Source: Cytophagales bacterium WSM2-2
GTDB taxonomy: Bacteria; Bacteroidota; Bacteroidia; Cytophagales; Cyclobacteriaceae
NCBI GenBank assembly: GCA_015472025.1
Contig: BNHL01000001.1
Coordinates: 2,267,501 to 2,331,500, forward strand
Direction of reading: 5' to 3'
Length of the DNA stretch: 64,000 nucleotides
Positions 59,035-64,000 of the stretch are shown here, piece by piece. A model generated the notes under the pieces. It was not told the DNA's origin, searched no databases, and saw only the letters and a list, made by a program, of their open reading frames with translations. Positions within the stretch are counted from its first letter, which is position 1; each line of letters begins with the position of its first letter. The position numbers were made by a program, and so were the translations under genes.

Positions 59035-59584
59035 GGTTAGAGATGAATGATTGGAGAATAAATATAACTACAAGAAAGAAAATGGACTACGAGTTGTAGT
59101 ATGACTGGTGGGTCAATATGCTATGATTTTAGATTGAAGCAGTCGTGTAACCTTATCGCGCGCCATAACTGTCTCGCGATAAATAACATAGTTGTGACTA
59201 AGCTATGCAGCGATAAGCCAGCAGGTATTTTTATGGTTCTATGGCCGGAATGTTGGGTATGCCAGCCATGGAAACCAGTATCATGAAAAACTAAAAATAC
59301 AATCCGGTTGTTTGAGACGGTATCGCGTACTTCAGAAAGCGCTCAGACAATCTGAAAAAGAAAAATAATTAACATGATTACGGTGACCATAATCACAAGG
59401 AACCATTCCTTCATGATAAAGTAACTTACTCTTTTCATCATTTTGAGTTTAGGGTTGATGAAGGGGCCTTGCGAGGGGCGCGCGAAATGTACTCACGCAT
59501 GGTTCGCCCTTGCAAGCAATTGGGATGAACAAGATCATCGTGTGGATCGACTCAACGAAATCTGGGACGAATGAAAGGTCACCT
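59035..59584. other. 550-bp gap with inverted repeats and a mini-ORF
   Basis: No ordinary gene is visible. TTATCGCG (59153-59160) and CGCGATAA (59175-59182) form an 8-bp inverted repeat, with a third GCGATAA nearby (59209-59215) and CATAG/CTATG arms just before it. A 32-codon minus-strand frame (59343-59441) is listed separately. Confidence 0.4.
59343..59441 (-). CDS. Possible 32-aa single-helix membrane peptide
   Basis: ATG at 59441 opens a 32-codon frame ending TGA at 59343. It encodes a short basic N-terminus (MMKRVSYFIMKEWFL) followed by a very hydrophobic stretch of about 17 residues (VIMVTVIMLIIFLFQIV). This is the shape of many bacterial one-helix membrane peptides. It is too short for routine gene finders. 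Support is only composition and an undisturbed frame. Confidence 0.4.
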   Translation of the reverse strand: MMKRVSYFIMKEWFLVIMVTVIMLIIFLFQIV

Positions 59585-60301
59585 TTAGGAAAGTAACCGG
59601 ACCATGCTCATCAGCTCTTCTTTGAAAGTCTTGCTGATTGGAATTTCTTTGTCTTTTACTTTGATGATGTCGGTGTTGATGGCAGTGATGCAGGCTACAT
59701 TTACCAGGAATGAACGATGCACCTGGAAGAATTTTTTTGGCGGCAGATTCTTGATAAAATCTTTAAGTGAACTGCGCACAGGATGCACACGTTGTGCAGT
59801 GTGTATCTCCACATAATTCCTGTCTTGTTCAACGTATAGAATTTCTTCAAAAGGGACTTTGGTAAACATCTTTCCTTCTTTTACAAACAGGCTGTCTTGT
59901 AAAATAACTTCGGATGATTCAGTGCTGTTCGTAAAATTCAGTAACGCGATTTCAATTGCTACGTAAAGATCTTCTTTAGTAAATGGCTTCAGCAAATAGC
60001 CGTTCGGACGAACCTGTTTTGCTTCTGCCACGGTGCGACTGTCAGAGTACGATGTGCAGAAGATAAAAGGCAAATGAAATTTTTCATGCATCAGGCGCCC
60101 AAGTTCAATGCCTTCCATGCCTTTCCCGAGATTGATATCGATAAGAACGATATCGGGTTTTCGCTCTGTAAGAATGACAATTGCTTTTTCAATGGTTCTC
60201 GCAATACCGCTTACCTCATACCCGACGGCTTCGAGCATCAGCTTCATATCATTGGCGATGATCATCTCGTCTTCAACGATGAGTAATTTTACCTGGCTCA
60301 T
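59585..60301 (-). CDS. LytTR-type response regulator of the TPR kinase
   Basis: This 238-aa regulator has a receiver domain (1-120, acidic pair 'EDE' near 10, phospho-acceptor in '[17 protein letters not shown]', Lys in '[12 protein letters not shown]') and a LytTR DNA-binding domain (about 140-235: '[16 protein letters not shown]', '[15 protein letters not shown]'). It overlaps the kinase gene upstream by 4 bp. Confidence 0.93.
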   Translation of the reverse strand: MSQVKLLIVEDEMIIANDMKLMLEAVGYEVSGIARTIEKAIVILTERKPDIVLIDINLGKGMEGIELGRLMHEKFHLPFIFCTSYSDSRTVAEAKQVRPNGYLLKPFTKEDLYVAIEIALLNFTNSTESSEVILQDSLFVKEGKMFTKVPFEEILYVEQDRNYVEIHTAQRVHPVRSSLKDFIKNLPPKKFFQVHRSFLVNVACITAINTDIIKVKDKEIPISKTFKEELMSMVRLLS

Positions 60302-62262
60302 GCGGTCAATCGTGTCTCTTTAAAACGAATATAAAAACTGGCTCCTGGCTCATTTGTAATCGTGAGCGAGCCATCGAGTTGTTCAATAAGCATATGAACG
60401 AGCTTCAACCCGAGTGAGTTTAATTTTGATTCATCGAAACCAGCAGGTAAACCCTGACCCGAATCAGAAATTCGCAAATGAAAATAATGGGCATCATCCT
60501 GCTTTAGATCGATTTGCAATTTTCCCTCATCAACACCATTGAATGCATATTTGTATGCATTGGTGATCAGTTCGTTTAGAATGAGTCCCAGCGGGATTGC
60601 AGTGTCAATATCGAGTTTGAGGGAGGAGCCATTGACTGAACTTCGAATATTTTTGCCGGGCTCAGTTAGTGCGGTTGCGAGGTGACCGATCAGTTGCTCG
60701 GTGTATTCCTGAAAATCGATTTCAGACAGATGTTCGGTTTGATATAGTTTTTGGTGTATGAGCGCCATGGCCTTCACACGGTTCTGCCCTTCAGCAATGG
60801 CATTAATCATCCGCGGGTCGTCCAGGTAATAGCTTTGCATGTTCAGCAAACTGGAGATCACCTGCAGATTATTTTTCACACGGTGATGGATTTCACGAAG
60901 CAACGCTTCCTTTTCACGCAGGTTAGATTCGATCTGCCTTTTTTGAGCTTCCAGTTTTTCGTTAGCCTTTTGCTTGCCACGATAGAAATAAGTCAGTGCC
61001 ATCAGCATCAGCAACAGTAGTACTCCACTGACACCAAATATCCTGTTGAGTCGGGATTGCTGAAGGTTAGCCTGCAACAGTTGCTGATTCTCGGATTCTT
61101 TTTTAGCGGTTTCATATTTGGTGGCCATTTCAGTCAGGTTGCGTGAACTGGTTTCCTCGTTCAGTTCTTCCATCACCTTCGAGAAGCTCACGAAATGATC
61201 GTTTAGTTTTTCAAATTTCTTTAATCCAATCTCCGCTGTAACGAGGTAGTCCAGTGCATTTTTTTTGACTGCCTTGAGATTCAGGCTGTCGGCAATCTTC
61301 AGCGCTGCCAGTGCGTGCGCATACGATTTCGAGTACACGCTGTTACGCTCGTAAGTGGCAGCGAGCCCATTATTTGCATTGGCGATGCCACGATAATCTT
61401 TGACACGCCTTTTGATGGCCAGATTTTTTTTGCCATAATAAAGTGCCGAGTCGTAGAGAGCGGGATTTTTGTCAATCATTTTTTGATAGCAATTAGCCAG
61501 GTTATTATAATATGAACTGAACTTATAGGGCTCTTTTGATTCACTTAACCCTTCCATCGATTTTCTGAAATACGGAATGGCTTCCGCATGCTTATCCATT
61601 TCCATAGTCATCAAACCGATGTTGAAAACAACTCCTGCAATTCGCCCTTTGTTTCCCGCTGCCTCATAAAGAGCTTTAGCCTCTTGCAGTATTTGTATGG
61701 CTTTTTCGTATTGTCCCATTCCCTTATAAACAAAAGACATCGAATTAAAAGTGTTGGCCAGTCCTTGCTTGTTGTCGATGGATTTATGAAGGGGAATTGC
61801 CTGAAGGTAGAAATCCAATGCTTTTTCATATTCGGATCGCGATTCATAAATTCTTCCGAGGTGGTGAAGCGAACTGGCCTTGCTCCGTGCATTGAAAGCG
61901 AGCGTCAACGCGTCACTTCCAACGGAAAGTGCATTTTCATAATCACCCAAGCCGTGATAACTCTTGGAAAGAACGAGGCTTGATTCGAAAAGCAAAGAGT
62001 CATTTTTATATTCTCTGGAAAGGTCGCGGGCCTGCTTTGCATAGTCCACGGATTTTTCCCAGTTCCGGGAGGAGTACGCATCAGCAATCTTGAGCTGAAG
62101 ATTGATTCGTGCGGGGCCAGTTGTTTTTTTCAATACCGTTTCCAGACTGTCGGCTGATTGTGCGGAAGCAATCGCTCCGCTGAAAATCAAAAGTGAAGTA
62201 AGCCATTGGTTGGGTTTAAAAAGACCAATGAGCCTCGAAAGGTGTGTTTTAGGATCATACAT
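60298..62262 (-). CDS. TPR-containing sensor histidine kinase (HisKA_2 type)
   Basis: This kinase has about 654 aa from ATG 62262; ATG 62286 and TTG 62298 are alternative starts. It has a signal peptide (ending IASAQS), a run of TPRs (about 60-360: '[20 protein letters not shown]', '[20 protein letters not shown]') and one membrane helix. The kinase core has phospho-acceptor His in '[20 protein letters not shown]', N-box '[14 protein letters not shown]' and '[20 protein letters not shown]'. TPRs in the periplasm would sense a protein or peptide. It is coupled to the LytTR regulator. Confidence 0.92.
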   Translation of the reverse strand: MYDPKTHLSRLIGLFKPNQWLTSLLIFSGAIASAQSADSLETVLKKTTGPARINLQLKIADAYSSRNWEKSVDYAKQARDLSREYKNDSLLFESSLVLSKSYHGLGDYENALSVGSDALTLAFNARSKASSLHHLGRIYESRSEYEKALDFYLQAIPLHKSIDNKQGLANTFNSMSFVYKGMGQYEKAIQILQEAKALYEAAGNKGRIAGVVFNIGLMTMEMDKHAEAIPYFRKSMEGLSESKEPYKFSSYYNNLANCYQKMIDKNPALYDSALYYGKKNLAIKRRVKDYRGIANANNGLAATYERNSVYSKSYAHALAALKIADSLNLKAVKKNALDYLVTAEIGLKKFEKLNDHFVSFSKVMEELNEETSSRNLTEMATKYETAKKESENQQLLQANLQQSRLNRIFGVSGVLLLLMLMALTYFYRGKQKANEKLEAQKRQIESNLREKEALLREIHHRVKNNLQVISSLLNMQSYYLDDPRMINAIAEGQNRVKAMALIHQKLYQTEHLSEIDFQEYTEQLIGHLATALTEPGKNIRSSVNGSSLKLDIDTAIPLGLILNELITNAYKYAFNGVDEGKLQIDLKQDDAHYFHLRISDSGQGLPAGFDESKLNSLGLKLVHMLIEQLDGSLTITNEPGASFYIRFKETRLTA

Positions 62263-62475
62263 TTTCAAAGAAATTAGGGGTGACATCAAGTTAACCAAAA
62301 GACTTAAAAAATTGTACAGAACACCTTCCGACAGGGACGAATCGCTGTGTCTTAGGGACGAAAATTTCCTTGGATACCTGCATACAGAAGTACATTACTT
62401 TAAATGACTTCTTTTTGTAATTGCCTAGTCATTTTGCTTTTTATCGCTTTTCGAAAGCAATATCTTTGAGTAGAG

Positions 62476-64000
62476 ATGATGGACGATATTCTGAAAATAT
62501 TAGGCAGGCTGGTTTGGGCTTTCATAGTCAGTTTTCCAATTTCAACTTATGCGCAACATGCAGTGCCCATTGCAGACAGCGTTGATCAGCACATCTTCAC
62601 CTATGGTGACATTGAGTATCTCGAGGATCCGACTGACCAGCTTACGATTGAAAAAATTTCGTCCAGGGAATTTGAAAATAGATTCACCTCCAATACATTT
62701 TATAAGCCCGAGAATAAGAACCGCAAATCAACGTATTGGTTCAGAATCAGGATTAAGCATAATAGCAACACAAAAAAAGAGTGGGTAGCTGAATTTTTTG
62801 ATCAGACAATCGATCACCTTGAATTTTATTCTCCATTGAAAAGCGGGGGATACAAAAGAACAGTCACCGGTGATGAATTTAATTTTGACAGTCGAATTAC
62901 CTGGCACAAAAACTTTATCGTTCAGCTTGATCCTTTCGGAGATGATGAATTCTATTACTATGCCAGGGTGAAATCAAAGCAACGCGCAGATGTGATGATT
63001 GTGCTCCGTTCTCAAAGCTGGCTGTTGCACTATGCTTTAGATGAATATTTTTTCTTTGGAATTTTCTACGGAATGATCCTCGTATTCAGTTTTTACAATC
63101 TGCTCATGTTTATCGCGGTACGGGAAAGCCATTACCTCTATTATATATTGTATCTCGTCAGCCTGGGTTTGTATGAAATGAGCGCAGACGGTATCGGGTT
63201 TCAGTACCTGTGGCCCGAGTGGCCTGCATTTAATTATTATGCTCCCAATCTCTTTCTATACTGCGCTTCTACGGCAGCTATGATTTTCTCGTCATCGCTT
63301 TTGAACTTGAGGAAATCGAACGACTGGCTTTTCAAAATTTTCATTGGCGTGTTTCTGTTCAGAACGGCTTTTTTGATTGTGAGCCTCACGATAGTCCCGC
63401 AGTGGTTCAACTTCAGGTTCATAGAGATGTTACCGTTCTTGTCCATTTATTACGCGAGTATCCGGAGTTATTTTTTTACGAAGTATACACCAGCTAGGTT
63501 TCTGGTAGGAGCCTATTCATTCGTGGCGCTTGCCATTATGTATAAAATTGTGGAGACGGCTAATATTGATTGGAAACCAATCGGTGAACTGTCTTACTAT
63601 AGTCTTGGATTCAGTTTCGTAATAGAAATGCTGCTGCTTTCGTTTGCAATCAGTGACAAGATCAGGCTGCTGAGGCTTGAAAAAAATGAAGCGCAGATCA
63701 ATACGATCAATCAGCTCAATGAAAATCAACGTCTGAAGGACAATCTCAATAAAATTCTGGAAGAGCAAGTACAACTGAAAACGGCAGAGATCACGCGCAA
63801 CCTTGCATTGATCGAAGAACAAAACCACCAGTTGGAAAATGCTAACCGGCAACTCGAAGACCAGGCTCAGGAGATCGCTGAGATTAATAAGTTGTTGTCA
63901 CGCGACAATGTGCAACTTCAGCATGATGTCGCTGTTGCCAAAGAAGCGCGGGTACTTTCCAAAGAAGTAGACTTCGAAGAGTTCAGCGCTATCTACCCCG
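62476..64000 (+). CDS. 7TMR-DISM sensor protein, partial (runs off the window)
   Basis: The frame from ATG 62476 stays open to the window end, over 500 codons. It starts with a signal peptide (FIVSFPISTYAQ) and an extracellular 7TMR-DISM type 2-like beta domain ('TYWFRIRIKHN', 'DQTIDHLEFYSP'). A seven-helix membrane region follows ('YFFFGIFYGMILVFSFYNLL', 'YLYYILYLVSLGLYEMSADG', and later helices). Then comes a long coiled coil (LEENRQL-type repeats after 'KIRLLRLEKNEAQINTINQL'). The output domain lies beyond the right edge. Such receptors usually bind carbohydrates and signal through kinases or cyclases. Confidence 0.85.
   Translation, partial: MMDDILKILGRLVWAFIVSFPISTYAQHAVPIADSVDQHIFTYGDIEYLEDPTDQLTIEKISSREFENRFTSNTFYKPENKNRKSTYWFRIRIKHNSNTKKEWVAEFFDQTIDHLEFYSPLKSGGYKRTVTGDEFNFDSRITWHKNFIVQLDPFGDDEFYYYARVKSKQRADVMIVLRSQSWLLHYALDEYFFFGIFYGMILVFSFYNLLMFIAVRESHYLYYILYLVSLGLYEMSADGIGFQYLWPEWPAFNYYAPNLFLYCASTAAMIFSSSLLNLRKSNDWLFKIFIGVFLFRTAFLIVSLTIVPQWFNFRFIEMLPFLSIYYASIRSYFFTKYTPARFLVGAYSFVALAIMYKIVETANIDWKPIGELSYYSLGFSFVIEMLLLSFAISDKIRLLRLEKNEAQINTINQLNENQRLKDNLNKILEEQVQLKTAEITRNLALIEEQNHQLENANRQLEDQAQEIAEINKLLSRDNVQLQHDVAVAKEARVLSKEVDFEEFSAIYP

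Noticed and set aside
59101..59286. Plus-strand 61-aa Cys/Trp-containing frame
   Set aside because: It lies over inverted repeats, has no family resemblance, and is better explained as a chance open stretch.
1..64000. CRISPR arrays, insertion sequences, prophage genes, rRNA and replication origin
   Set aside because: No regularly spaced repeats, transposase, phage structural genes, rRNA or origin-type iterons were seen while reading the window.

Overview
The window looks like chromosomal DNA of a Bacteroidota bacterium, most likely a Cytophagales relative. The clues are a type-B (gliding-motility-associated) and a type-A type IX secretion sorting domain, a BatE-like protein, a DUF5777 beta-barrel, many lipoproteins, PadR plus 'permease prefix' FtsX/MacB pairs, a general lack of Shine-Dalgarno sequences, and TTG-N19/20-TAnnTTTG promoters upstream of tRNAs. 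All names rest on reading motifs by eye; no database search was possible.

Layout. 1-9.5 kb: an SRPBCC protein, then a tightly packed exporter operon (TolC, lipoprotein HlyD, two ABC ATPases, an ICMT-like methyltransferase, two ABC-2 permeases) that ends in a LytS/LytTR two-component pair, then a Dabb protein. 9.5-18.2 kb: housekeeping and surface genes: 1-Cys peroxiredoxin, Rrf2 regulator, tRNA-Thr(CGT), tRNA-Leu(GAG), tRNA-Leu(CAG), rlmD, a T9SS surface protein, BatE-like protein and tRNA-Lys(TTT). 18.2-27.1 kb: an accessory region at the tRNA-Lys 3' end. A 4.05-kb block bounded by exact 13-bp copies of the tRNA 3' end carries uncharacterised genes, a HEPN/zinc-ribbon protein and an HNH endonuclease. 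Next to it lies a divergent locus: leftward, a sigma-70-like factor, a Panacea/DUF4065-like protein and a one-TM peptide; rightward, a ubiquitin-like/E2 fusion, a JAMM-protease/E1 fusion and a DUF6527-like zinc protein. The 102-bp gap between the two arms holds facing copies of AAGCGTGAC.

27.1-33.7 kb: a two-gene cassette between diverged intergenic repeats, then a very large secreted protein (fibronectin-III, zincin, C-terminal GH19-like hydrolase) with a coupled SH3 protein that resembles a toxin/immunity pair. 34-43.7 kb: stress and respiration genes. These are a tandem universal stress protein, a YceI-like lipoprotein and an electron-transfer operon (two cytochrome-type lipoproteins, DUF5777 barrel, Tat-type four-cluster ferredoxin, NrfD membrane subunit, cytochrome c) without a visible catalytic subunit. 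TGAT-N4-ATCA boxes lie upstream of the stress protein and the YceI gene. 43.8-64 kb: mixed accessory metabolism and signalling: hydrolase-monooxygenase fusion, GNAT, PD40 protein, AraC-TolB-TPR regulator, ankyrin protein, acyltransferase, FG-GAP/IPT T9SS protein, PadR-MacB pair, PepSY/ApbE flavinylation pair, a TPR histidine kinase with LytTR regulator, and a truncated 7TMR-DISM sensor at the right edge.

The most notable system is the apparently sigma-controlled ubiquitin-like conjugation locus at 22.67-27.09 kb, beside a tRNA-borne putative defence island. No integrase, transposase, CRISPR array, plasmid or phage structural gene was recognised.
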